Virus record (IMG/VR): IMGVR_UViG_3300037071_003248
Location: 1-44,144 of that record
DNA from: a virus
Length of the DNA stretch: 44,144 nucleotides
Direction: 5' to 3' (one strand)
The notes under the pieces were generated by a model. That model saw only the letters and a program-made list of their open reading frames with translations. It did not search any database and was not told the origin of the DNA. Each line of letters opens with the position of its first letter. Within the stretch, counting starts at the first letter, position 1. Of the stretch, positions 15,257 to 23,254 are shown piece after piece. The translations under genes and the position numbers were made by a program.

Positions 15257-15663
15257 AGCGTAATTCCAACTGGCGCTCTCAGTTAATAGAGTACATTGAC
15301 AGGGCCCGGCAGCATCCGTTCGAATACGGAGAGCAGGATTGCGCCCTCTTCGTTGCTCAGGCTATTGAGGTTATGACGGGCGTTGATTTATTTAGCGACT
15401 TGAAAGGGGAATATGCTTCCCTAGAAGAGGGAATTGAAAAGCTTAAAGTTAGCGGCTTCACAGATCACATCGATATGGTGTCTAAGATCTTCGATGAGCA
15501 TCGGAATAAAGCTAATACGCAGATGGGCGATATAGCCATCATTGACACACCGCAAGGACAAGCTCTCGGGATAGTCGGCGGCGCTGAGATCTTCGTGATG
15601 CGTGAGAAGGGTTTGGGAACTATGCCGCTGATGTCTGCCACTCGTACGTTCAAGGTCGGCTAA
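15253..15663 (+). CDS. NlpC/P60-like tail peptidase (DUF6950-type)
   Basis: A 136-residue protein that starts at TTG 15253, sharing bases with the previous TGA (TTGA), with GGGGAAC ahead. Motifs are HPFEYGEQDCALFVAQAIEV, where the Cys is the expected nucleophile of NlpC/P60-like peptidases, then QMGDIAIIDTPQGQALGIVG with a Gly-Asp-Ile. It contains no obvious catalytic His in the usual GHxG form, the equivalent region reading GQALGIVGG. It corresponds to RcGTA gp14, thought to cleave cell-wall peptides during DNA entry. Confidence 0.75.
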   Translation: MKRNSNWRSQLIEYIDRARQHPFEYGEQDCALFVAQAIEVMTGVDLFSDLKGEYASLEEGIEKLKVSGFTDHIDMVSKIFDEHRNKANTQMGDIAIIDTPQGQALGIVGGAEIFVMREKGLGTMPLMSATRTFKVG

Positions 15664-18600
15664 ATGCCTCCTGTCGTCGCAGCAGTAGGCGGCGCAGCCA
15701 CCAGTTTCGCGCTTGCCACCGGGGCTTCGACCGCGGCGGCAACGGCGTTCGGCACCTTCGCCGGTCAAGCATTCGTCAACATCGCGGCCGGTGTTGCCCT
15801 GTCCGCAGTCTCTCGTGCGCTGGCTCCGCAGCCGGAGACTACCAGTCGAGGCACCAAGGTCTCTATCACCGTTGGCGAGGATCAGCCGCAGTCGTTCTTC
15901 CTGGGCAAGTACGCCACGGCCGGTGACTTGCTGTATCACGGCAGCTGGGGCACCGAGGGCGACACGCCCAACATGTATTACGTGCAGGTGATCGAACTAT
16001 CCGATCGCCCCGCACGGTTTAGCCGTGTCTGGGTTAATGATGCGTACGGCACCCTTGCCGGCACCGAGGATGACGAAGGTCGCGGCTTTGCCGTCGAGGA
16101 GTTCAAGAGTCCGAACACCGGCAAAGACAATCTCTGGATCAAGTTTTACGACGGAACCCAGACGGTTGCGGACCCATATCTAGTCTCCAAGTTCGCCGAG
16201 GAAGAGACGCGGCCGTGGACGTCCGCCATGATCGGCCGAGGCATGGCTTACGCCATCGTCACGGCTCGCTACAAGCCGGAGATCAATCAGGACAAGCCAG
16301 ACTGTCTCTTTGAATTGCGAGCCTGGGGGCTTTACGACCGACGCAAGGACAGCACGGCATCAGGCTCTGGGGCCCAGCGCTGGACCGACTGGCGGACGTG
16401 GCAGCCGTCTGACAACCCGGTCGTGATGATCGACAACATCCTTCGCGGCATCCGAGATCCCATCACCGATCAGTTCATGTGGGGCGGCCCGAATATCGAC
16501 AACACGTCCAAGCCGGCGAGCGTTTGGTTCGCGGCTATGAACGCTTGCGACGAGACTCTCACGCTTCCTAACAGCAATACTGATGTAAGGTATCGGGCTG
16601 GGCTTGAGGTCCGCGTTGACGAAGAGCCGGCGGCGATTATCGAGGAATTGCTGAAGGCGTGCTCCGGCGAGATAGCCGTCGCCGCCGGCAAGTGGATTAT
16701 CAAGGTTGGCATTACAGCGCCCGTGTACGCCTTCACGGATGCCACGATGATCACCACTGCGACGGACCAGTTCGATCCGTTCCCGCAGCTGGACGATGCC
16801 TACAACGAGGTGCAAGCGAAGCATCCGGAACCAGAAGAGGGCTGGAACGCTAAGGACGCGCCGCCTCGAAAGAACGAAATCTATCTCGCCGAGGACGGTG
16901 GCAAACGGAATGTCGCGGACATCAGCTTCAAGGCCGTGCCTTACTGGCGACAGGTGCAGCGCCTTATGGCTGCGGCGCTCAATGATGGCCGTAGGTTCCG
17001 GCGGCACACGGTAGTTCTTCCGCCTGAGGCGCAGTTCCTTTCGCCGCTGGATGAGGTGTCGTGGACGTCCGTCAGGTACGGATATTCCAACAAGAAGTTT
17101 GCCATCGATCTGGTCGAGCATCTCGCCAACGGAACGGTGGCGGTTTCTCTGCGTGAGCGGGACCCGACAGACTACGACTGGGATGATGGCCTGACTGTGC
17201 CGGTTGTTCCGGTCACGCCCGGTGTCGTCGTCCCGCGGCCTCCGCAGGTTGCTGCGTTCGAAGTCGAGGGCGTCGCCATCCTCGATACTAATGGCGTCCC
17301 GAGGCGGGCGGCTATCAAGCTGCTCACGACTCCGGCTGCCAACGTCACGGGCATTCGCTATCGTGTCTTCCTGGCCGAATCGATGGCGCAGCTGCCGGCC
17401 AACACTATGGCCAACCCCGGAGACACCGAGACGGTCTCCACAGAGACGATGTCGCTCGAGGACGATCCGGCGGCCCTGGCTGGCGTGCCGGCGACGTACA
17501 GCGTGCTGACGGACGTTGACGGCGAAGCCTACATCACCGACGGCATCCTGCCGAACGAAGACTATCTCGTTCAGATCCTCTTCGAGCCGGTAACCACCAA
17601 TCGTCTCTGGTCGGAATTGAAGCCGGTCCACACCCCGGACATCCGCATCGGCGAGCCAGACCTTGATGACGTAATCACCGATAAGATCCGAAAGGCTCAG
17701 GAAGACGCCGATGCTGCGGCTGCTGACGCTGTAGCAGCGCTGGCTGCGGCCGATGAGGCTACCGCATTAGTCCAGGGATTGAGCGGCCCCGTGCTCGCTC
17801 AGCTTCAGACGCTGGCCGATCAGCTGGCTGGTCTGCAAACTGGCGACGTTCAGGAGCTAATGGGCATCGCTGTCGCCGGCCTGCATCGTGGTTGGGCCAA
17901 GGACCCGACATTCAACTACTGGACGGGCACCGCCCCAACCTGGGTCCCGACGTACTGGGATAGTGTTGGCTTCAGCACTTTCGCCAGCAAGTCAACTGCT
18001 GGATTTTATCCAAGCTCCTTGCTGCTCACCATACCAACCGGCACGCACACGGTTTATGTCCGTGGATCTTCCCTCACTGCAAACCAACTGCCAGCGGCAG
18101 ATTTTGCGGCCCCCTATGTGGTTATGGGTGTCCTCCTGCGCGTGCTCTCTGGCAGCGCCACCGGCGCTCAGGCCAGGATTGAATGGCATCGCGTCTCTAG
18201 CGGATCGTGGATAAGGGGACACGCGCTTGGCCAGGACAACAGCCTGGGGCTTTTCGGAACGTGGGGCTTTTCCAACGCCGTCGATCGCATGCAGAGCAAG
18301 GAGGTGGTTTGGGAAAAGCCATTTGCCGACGCGGCAGACGGGATGCGCATTCACTTCGAGTTTAAGGGGGCATCTTCCGGAACGTCCGCTCTAACTATGC
18401 GCCTTGATTATCTGGACGTCCGCGGCGCGACCGAAGGAGAGATTGCCGGATACGTAGCGGACGAGCACGCTGAGGCTGCGATCAATCAGTTCGCGGTTAC
18501 GATAACGGGCCCAGGCGGGGCGCTTGCGGCGCTTCAGACCTCTTTGCGGGCGGAGTTTGCCGCGGCTGACGCCAGCATCGTCGACACATTCATTGTTGTC

Positions 18601-20550
18601 GGCGGCGACACTACGGCTATGGCCGGTAGGATTACCACGCTGGAGGCTCGGTTCGGCGGGCAGAACTTCGTTCAGAACCCTATCTTTGAAGACGGATTCC
18701 GTGCAGTTGGAGAGGAGCCAGATTGGTGGGACTTCTGGCCGGTAACATTCACCGTCATACCTCGCGATCCGGCATCTGGTATTTCGGCTCTTGCTAACGC
18801 GCCTACGAGATTTGTCGCAAAGTCTGTGTACGACGCCAGCATAGCGCGAGTAGCCCGCGCGCACGGCCCCCAGCCTATTGTCCCCGGTGAGAAGCTTAAC
18901 GCTTCTTTTCGCTGCGCTGGGTTCGGTACCAACTTCGAAGCGAGAATGAGTATCAGCGTCCGCTTCATCGCGGCGGATAAGCTGACCACAGTCTCTCTGG
19001 TGACCAAGACTCATCAGGTGCAGGCTCCCCCAACGTGGAGGAAAACCGATTTCGCCGTCGTTGTAGACGGCGGCACTGTTCCTCCGTTTACGGCACCGGC
19101 TGGTGCGGGATATTTTGAGACGTATATTCGCCGCGAGATCGGAGGCGGCAATCCGGATAACTTCGTACTCTTCACGAACGTCGAGGTCACTAAGGTTGAG
19201 GATGTCGCCTACGCTCGAGCGTCTGAATCCTTGGTGGCGTCCAGCACGGCCAGCGCAGCAGTCGCCGCATGGGACTTGCAGGTCAGGGCATCCTTCGCTG
19301 ACTTTAACTCCATGGTGCATGCCACAGCTGCGGCCGTGGCAACGACCGACAAGGCCGCATCTGCCTTCGTCATCCGCGCTACCGCAGGCGGCGGCTCAGC
19401 AGGCCTGAGGATCGTTGCGTGGGACAACGATGAGGTCGGCTCCGGCGGAGCGGTAGTTCTCGACGGAGACAACGTCATCGCCCCTGGCACAATGTCAGTG
19501 GGCACTTTGGTTGTGACCGATCTTGGGCATAACATGGTGCCGGACGACCAGATCCAGTCTGGGCGAGATTGGACCGGCGCAGACTTCTTCGTGATTCCGA
19601 ATAGCACCGATGCGAACCCCGATAGCATCGGTGAGATGCGGTATAATCACACGCTCGGCACCATCGCCCGTACCACGTCTTCCGGTGGGATCTCGCAAGC
19701 GTTTCCCGTGCGTCCTGGGCAGAGGCTGCAGTGTACCTACCAAGCCAGAAGGCTTGGCGGCACCCGAATGGTGGCCCGCATCCAGCTGCAATGGTATGAT
19801 CGTAGCGGTGTCGCCATCTCTCCGACAAACAGCACCTTTGGAGATCTGGACACCACGACCACTAACTTATTGACGGCAACGGCTAGGGTTATCGTGCCGG
19901 CGACGGCGCGGCGTTGTCGGTTCCAGTTCGTTGCGATGCCTGGGACTGATTCCAGCATTCGCTTCTTCTCGCCCTCGGTGATTTCCAACGAAGACGCGTC
20001 GGTGCTGATTACGCCGGATGGCGCGTTCTTCAACGAGTTGACGGCGCAGACTCTGTGGGTCGGCACGGCCAACATTAAAGATCTTAACGTCTCTCGTATC
20101 AAGGTCGGAACTGGCGCGGTTTCCAACCAGTCAGTGGCGTTCAGGCTGACTGATACGGCGATTCCGGGTGACTCCGCGTTCATTACCGTGCTAACTACCA
20201 GCATCACCAAGACGGCAGACGAGGCCGCCATGGTTCACCTGTACTTGGAGTTGGTGACAAGCGCCCAGTTCCAATGGAGCGCAGGGCTTACCACTACTGG
20301 CATCACCGACTGGCGCATGACTAGAAACGGTAATGTAATTTGGACCACAGCCGGTGCGGGCAATGACTTCTTGTACCGTCAATGGTTTCCGGATGTGAGT
20401 AATTTTTCTGGGCTGCAGACATATGCATTTCAAGTTAGACTGCGTCCCGGCAGTCCGTCCCCAGGTAATACCGGAGCCACTCTTGTTGGTCAGATCCGTA
20501 ATTTGGTGTACAACAATATAACGATGGCCATTAGTCAGGTGGTTAAATAG
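15664..20550 (+). CDS. Giant tail-tip / host-specificity protein (lambda J or GTA gp15-like)
   Basis: A 1628-residue protein starting just after the peptidase stop. It opens with an Ala/Gly-rich hydrophobic segment (residues 1-50), then SITVGEDQPQSFFLGKYATA and YYVQVIELSDRPARFSRVW. Residues 240-480 match the Phage-tail_3 region (PF13550): WRTWQPSDNPVVMIDNILRG, VRVDEEPAAIIEELLKACSG and YEVSDV-like beta strands. The C-terminal half contains several jelly-roll modules that look like glycan-binding domains (near residues 740-860, 1000-1170 and 1280-1430) and a final ALITPDGAFFNELTAQTLWV-type fold-back tip. It forms the central tail spike and probably touches the host surface. RcGTA gp15 sits in the same place. 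Confidence 0.87.
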   Translation: MPPVVAAVGGAATSFALATGASTAAATAFGTFAGQAFVNIAAGVALSAVSRALAPQPETTSRGTKVSITVGEDQPQSFFLGKYATAGDLLYHGSWGTEGDTPNMYYVQVIELSDRPARFSRVWVNDAYGTLAGTEDDEGRGFAVEEFKSPNTGKDNLWIKFYDGTQTVADPYLVSKFAEEETRPWTSAMIGRGMAYAIVTARYKPEINQDKPDCLFELRAWGLYDRRKDSTASGSGAQRWTDWRTWQPSDNPVVMIDNILRGIRDPITDQFMWGGPNIDNTSKPASVWFAAMNACDETLTLPNSNTDVRYRAGLEVRVDEEPAAIIEELLKACSGEIAVAAGKWIIKVGITAPVYAFTDATMITTATDQFDPFPQLDDAYNEVQAKHPEPEEGWNAKDAPPRKNEIYLAEDGGKRNVADISFKAVPYWRQVQRLMAAALNDGRRFRRHTVVLPPEAQFLSPLDEVSWTSVRYGYSNKKFAIDLVEHLANGTVAVSLRERDPTDYDWDDGLTVPVVPVTPGVVVPRPPQVAAFEVEGVAILDTNGVPRRAAIKLLTTPAANVTGIRYRVFLAESMAQLPANTMANPGDTETVSTETMSLEDDPAALAGVPATYSVLTDVDGEAYITDGILPNEDYLVQILFEPVTTNRLWSELKPVHTPDIRIGEPDLDDVITDKIRKAQEDADAAAADAVAALAAADEATALVQGLSGPVLAQLQTLADQLAGLQTGDVQELMGIAVAGLHRGWAKDPTFNYWTGTAPTWVPTYWDSVGFSTFASKSTAGFYPSSLLLTIPTGTHTVYVRGSSLTANQLPAADFAAPYVVMGVLLRVLSGSATGAQARIEWHRVSSGSWIRGHALGQDNSLGLFGTWGFSNAVDRMQSKEVVWEKPFADAADGMRIHFEFKGASSGTSALTMRLDYLDVRGATEGEIAGYVADEHAEAAINQFAVTITGPGGALAALQTSLRAEFAAADASIVDTFIVVGGDTTAMAGRITTLEARFGGQNFVQNPIFEDGFRAVGEEPDWWDFWPVTFTVIPRDPASGISALANAPTRFVAKSVYDASIARVARAHGPQPIVPGEKLNASFRCAGFGTNFEARMSISVRFIAADKLTTVSLVTKTHQVQAPPTWRKTDFAVVVDGGTVPPFTAPAGAGYFETYIRREIGGGNPDNFVLFTNVEVTKVEDVAYARASESLVASSTASAAVAAWDLQVRASFADFNSMVHATAAAVATTDKAASAFVIRATAGGGSAGLRIVAWDNDEVGSGGAVVLDGDNVIAPGTMSVGTLVVTDLGHNMVPDDQIQSGRDWTGADFFVIPNSTDANPDSIGEMRYNHTLGTIARTTSSGGISQAFPVRPGQRLQCTYQARRLGGTRMVARIQLQWYDRSGVAISPTNSTFGDLDTTTTNLLTATARVIVPATARRCRFQFVAMPGTDSSIRFFSPSVISNEDASVLITPDGAFFNELTAQTLWVGTANIKDLNVSRIKVGTGAVSNQSVAFRLTDTAIPGDSAFITVLTTSITKTADEAAMVHLYLELVTSAQFQWSAGLTTTGITDWRMTRNGNVIWTTAGAGNDFLYRQWFPDVSNFSGLQTYAFQVRLRPGSPSPGNTGATLVGQIRNLVYNNITMAISQVVK

Positions 20551-20967
20551 ATGGCCGACGAAACCTTAGATAGGCTTTATTATTCACTGTGGGCCCCCGT
20601 AACGGGAGACGTCATCCAGACTGGCTTCGTGAGGTGGCCGGAGGAAGCCGAGCAGTGCGCTATCGTCATGAACCTCAATCTTTATTGGGGTGAGGCGGAA
20701 TGGATAAATCCAACAACTGGATTGGCGGGCATCCTTACGAACATAGAAGTTCCGGACGCCATAACTCTTTCCGTTGATGCCGAGTGGATTCTAGCTTTGC
20801 CGTTCGAGACCCAGGTATATCAAGACGGAACACTCATAGGTACTTCTGTAACTTCTCCGGAAAGTTTCTCTTTCGGCTATCCTGCGGTTTATGAGATGAA
20901 GTTCGTGCCACCTCCAGGGTGGCGTCCCGCAACCACTACAGTAACGGTGATCGACAATGGTGTTTAG
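20551..20967 (+). CDS. Small tail-tip associated protein, unknown
   Basis: A 138-residue protein whose ATG directly follows the stop of the tip protein gene (TAG-ATG). It has LDRLYYSLWAPVTGDVIQTG and a beta-rich C-terminus (FSFGYPAVYEMKFVPPPGWR, TTTVTVIDNGV). No membrane segment or known motif. The next gene overlaps its last 11 bases. A virion role is inferred from its place between the tail tip and the fiber genes. Confidence 0.6.
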   Translation: MADETLDRLYYSLWAPVTGDVIQTGFVRWPEEAEQCAIVMNLNLYWGEAEWINPTTGLAGILTNIEVPDAITLSVDAEWILALPFETQVYQDGTLIGTSVTSPESFSFGYPAVYEMKFVPPPGWRPATTTVTVIDNGV

Positions 20968-21340
20968 GATCTCAGGCTTCGATAAGCTGACCTCTTGGCG
21001 ATTTACGGTTAAGCCGTTCCGGGCCGCGCTCAAGAAAGCGGCGGCGATGGTTTTTGTTAATGACCATCAGACAACGGTGCTAGACATTATAGAGACGTTG
21101 GCCGCATCATCGGACACACCGCTGAATGTGCGCATCGCTCTTAATGAGGTGGTTCAATTTGAACGAAGCCATCCTGACGTTATGCTTTGGGGCTCTCTGC
21201 TGGTGGAGTTGCTGGGTGTCGGTCTCCCGGTCGACGACTTCTTGGATGCTCTGTTCCTTGCCGCCGAAGCCGTCGAGCGCGGACAGAATGATGTCGCGAG
21301 CAAGCATGTCTCGCGGCTTCAGGAGATGATTGATGGCTAA
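20957..21340 (+). CDS. Helical phage protein, unknown
   Basis: A 127-residue protein starting inside the previous gene. It is helical throughout: RFTVKPFRAALKKAAAMVFV, TTVLDIIETLAASSDTP, IALNEVVQFERSHPDVMLW, LPVDDFLDALFLAAEAVERG and SKHVSRLQEMIDG. This differs in character from the beta-rich neighbours, so it might be a chaperone or assembly protein for the fibers. That role is inference only. Its end overlaps the next start. Confidence 0.55.
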   Translation: MVFRISGFDKLTSWRFTVKPFRAALKKAAAMVFVNDHQTTVLDIIETLAASSDTPLNVRIALNEVVQFERSHPDVMLWGSLLVELLGVGLPVDDFLDALFLAAEAVERGQNDVASKHVSRLQEMIDG

Positions 21341-21683
21341 TGTCGACGACGGCGCAACGCAGACCTTAGACCAGGGCGGATACATCGTCACTTGGTATGT
21401 GGACGGCGGTGGCGTAAAGCGTTGGAGAAAGCTTGCCGTTCAGGACCTAAAGACTGTACGGGATATTGCTAACGCAGCGCCGACGGCTGAAGAGCTTGGA
21501 ACTGCGGCCTTTGAAGATGCGGATACTTTTGTTAGAGTGAGTGAATTGACGGTGCTTTTGGCGGGCTTGCAGGCCCAGATTGATTTCCAGTCCATTCAGA
21601 TTGCGAACCTCATCACGTTGGTTGGGGCAGACTTCATCACCATTCTCGAGCCCGGTATCGTTGACCCGACGGTGGTTACATAA
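21333..21683 (+). CDS. Small fiber-like protein, unknown
   Basis: A 116-residue protein. I take ATG 21333 because AGGAG lies seven bases ahead; the upstream TTG 21330 leaves less spacing. Early strands (GATQTLDQGGYIVTWYVDGG) are followed by TAEELGTAAFEDADTFVRVS, a motif common at fiber shaft entries, and a hydrophobic heptad-like end (LLAGLQAQIDFQSIQIANLI). It is probably a trimerising fiber component. It ends four bases before the next ATG. Confidence 0.55.
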   Translation: MANVDDGATQTLDQGGYIVTWYVDGGGVKRWRKLAVQDLKTVRDIANAAPTAEELGTAAFEDADTFVRVSELTVLLAGLQAQIDFQSIQIANLITLVGADFITILEPGIVDPTVVT

Positions 21684-22460
21684 ATGACAGTTCTGGATCT
21701 CACTAAACGGCTAGAGACGGTAGCGCCTCTTAATCAAGCTCAGTTCGACGGCAACTACACGCTGATCGAACAGGCGATGAACCTTAAGGTCGATTCCACC
21801 GACCCTCGCCTGACTAACGCCAGAACGCCTACAGCGCATCAGCATCCGTTAAGTGATATTCCGGAGGCCGTGACAGCGCTCGCAGGCAAGGCCTCTGTAT
21901 CGGCCCTAGCGGCTCTGGCTGATACCGTCAGCAACTTAGTTGACGATGTTGCCGGCCTTGAGCGCGCGCCGCAGGTTCTGAGCGGCCTCGGAGTTCCGTC
22001 AAATACTCTAGGGTTCAATGGCGACTTCTATATCGACATCACTGGCGATAGTCGCGTATTGTATGGCCCCAAGGGGAAGATTACCCCCAACGTATGGCCG
22101 CTTCCTGGCATTAGCATGACGGCGGTCGGCGGTACGACGTTCACTACTATTACGCTTGCCGCATTAGAGGCCGGCGCGAATGCCGGAACACTGGAGACAA
22201 ACGTTGAGTACCGCATCACCGGTACAGACAATACTGCCGTAGTCCTCTCAAACTCATCGGTGCCAAACGTGGTTCAGATTAGCAGTCCAACCGTGAAGAC
22301 CCGCCTCTTGGTTGACGTATTGGAGGGCCGAGTGCTTTCCTCTAACAACCCAACGTGGAATTACATTTTCGACGTGGACCTAGAGGATCTTATCATTACC
22401 GACCCAGGGCAGAACCTTACCGGGAACGCCGTGCCGGGTTCCGTTGAAATGCAGATCTAG
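21684..22460 (+). CDS. Tail fiber protein, short paralog of the 29323 gene
   Basis: A 258-residue protein. Its first 85 residues are a close paralog of the start of the fiber at 29323: both have LDL-KR near the N-terminus, QFDxNxTxIExAxNxK, then TDPRLTNARTPTAHQHPLSD and VTALAGKASVSALAALADTV. The TDPR-ARTP-xHxH motif is widespread in tail fibers, where it often lies at the shaft base. The remainder is a beta-rich domain with GDFYIDITGDSRVLYGPKGK and VEYRITGTDNTAVVLSNSSV. It was presumably duplicated with its attachment module. Confidence 0.75.
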   Translation: MTVLDLTKRLETVAPLNQAQFDGNYTLIEQAMNLKVDSTDPRLTNARTPTAHQHPLSDIPEAVTALAGKASVSALAALADTVSNLVDDVAGLERAPQVLSGLGVPSNTLGFNGDFYIDITGDSRVLYGPKGKITPNVWPLPGISMTAVGGTTFTTITLAALEAGANAGTLETNVEYRITGTDNTAVVLSNSSVPNVVQISSPTVKTRLLVDVLEGRVLSSNNPTWNYIFDVDLEDLIITDPGQNLTGNAVPGSVEMQI

Positions 22461-22473
22461 TAGGTGAACTGAA

Positions 22474-23253
22474 ATGACGGACGTCACTCACGTTGATATG
22501 ATTGACGGCTCCTGGCCGGCGGACACCGGTACATGGAATGCCGCCAAGATCAATATGCACAAATCGGCGATCAATTCCAAGGTGGATAAGGTCGGTGGCT
22601 TGTTCATTTCAACCGTAGCCCCAAGCAATAGCTTTGGGGTGAACGGAGAATACTACTACAACACTAGCGAGTCCCTGCTGCACCTTAAGACTGCCGGTAC
22701 CTGGGACGATGGCGTGGAGTTCAACCGCAACGCTTACCAGATTTGGCTGGATGAAGGCCGCATCGGCCCAGGCGGCGGTAATGGCGTAGACGATTTCCTA
22801 GATAGCCTCGTTGGGCCCGCCGGTACCTTTAATAAATATGACGTCTCGGTGCTGCCGTCGTCGCTTGATGACAACGCGCTATATTTGCTGAGATCGTCGC
22901 CTACCCCCGCGACTTACGCCACGGCCGCAGACAGAACAATCACCGCTGCAGATCTCCTAACCACCATCATCGTTAGGGATTGCGCCGGCGCCAGCCGCAC
23001 TGACACGCTGCCCACTGCGGTGCTGCTAGTTGCGGCTCTTACCAATCCCGTCGTCGGTCAACGCATCGATTGCGATATCATCAACGGCTCTGACGCCAAC
23101 GAGGTAATCACCATCGCCGCTGGCTCCGGCGGCAGCTTCGACACAAACCAGACCGCCGCGAGCCGGGTTATTCCGCAGAACGCCACTCGAAAGGTGAGGA
23201 TTAGACTCACTAACGCCGGGGTGTCTACAGCTACGTATAAGGTCTACATGTAA
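22474..23253 (+). CDS. Tail fiber adaptor with collar-type repeat motif
   Basis: A 259-residue protein with TAGGTGA ahead of ATG 22474. The N-terminal DGSWPADTGTWNAAKINMHK is a typical fiber start, then FGVNGEYYYNTSESLLHLKT. At residues 88-112 stands AYQIWLDEGRIGPG, then GVDDFLDSLVGPAG, the AYxxWL-G-DFLDSL motif seen at fiber collars and followed by a beta-rich C-terminal domain (TATYKVYM end). The same motif occurs in the small adaptor at 25640. It directly precedes a beta-helix spike and may be the anchor for it. Confidence 0.72.
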   Translation: MTDVTHVDMIDGSWPADTGTWNAAKINMHKSAINSKVDKVGGLFISTVAPSNSFGVNGEYYYNTSESLLHLKTAGTWDDGVEFNRNAYQIWLDEGRIGPGGGNGVDDFLDSLVGPAGTFNKYDVSVLPSSLDDNALYLLRSSPTPATYATAADRTITAADLLTTIIVRDCAGASRTDTLPTAVLLVAALTNPVVGQRIDCDIINGSDANEVITIAAGSGGSFDTNQTAASRVIPQNATRKVRIRLTNAGVSTATYKVYM

Positions 23254-23254
23254 C

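Noticed and set aside
8954-15663. A gene transfer agent rather than a phage
   Set aside because: The tail order is GTA-like, but the block is linked to a large receptor-binding region, small early genes, a tRNA and many spikes, which fits a phage.
16360-17631. 423-residue minus-strand frame
   Set aside because: Antisense to the tail-tip gene, Arg-rich, with no domain or coherent neighbours.
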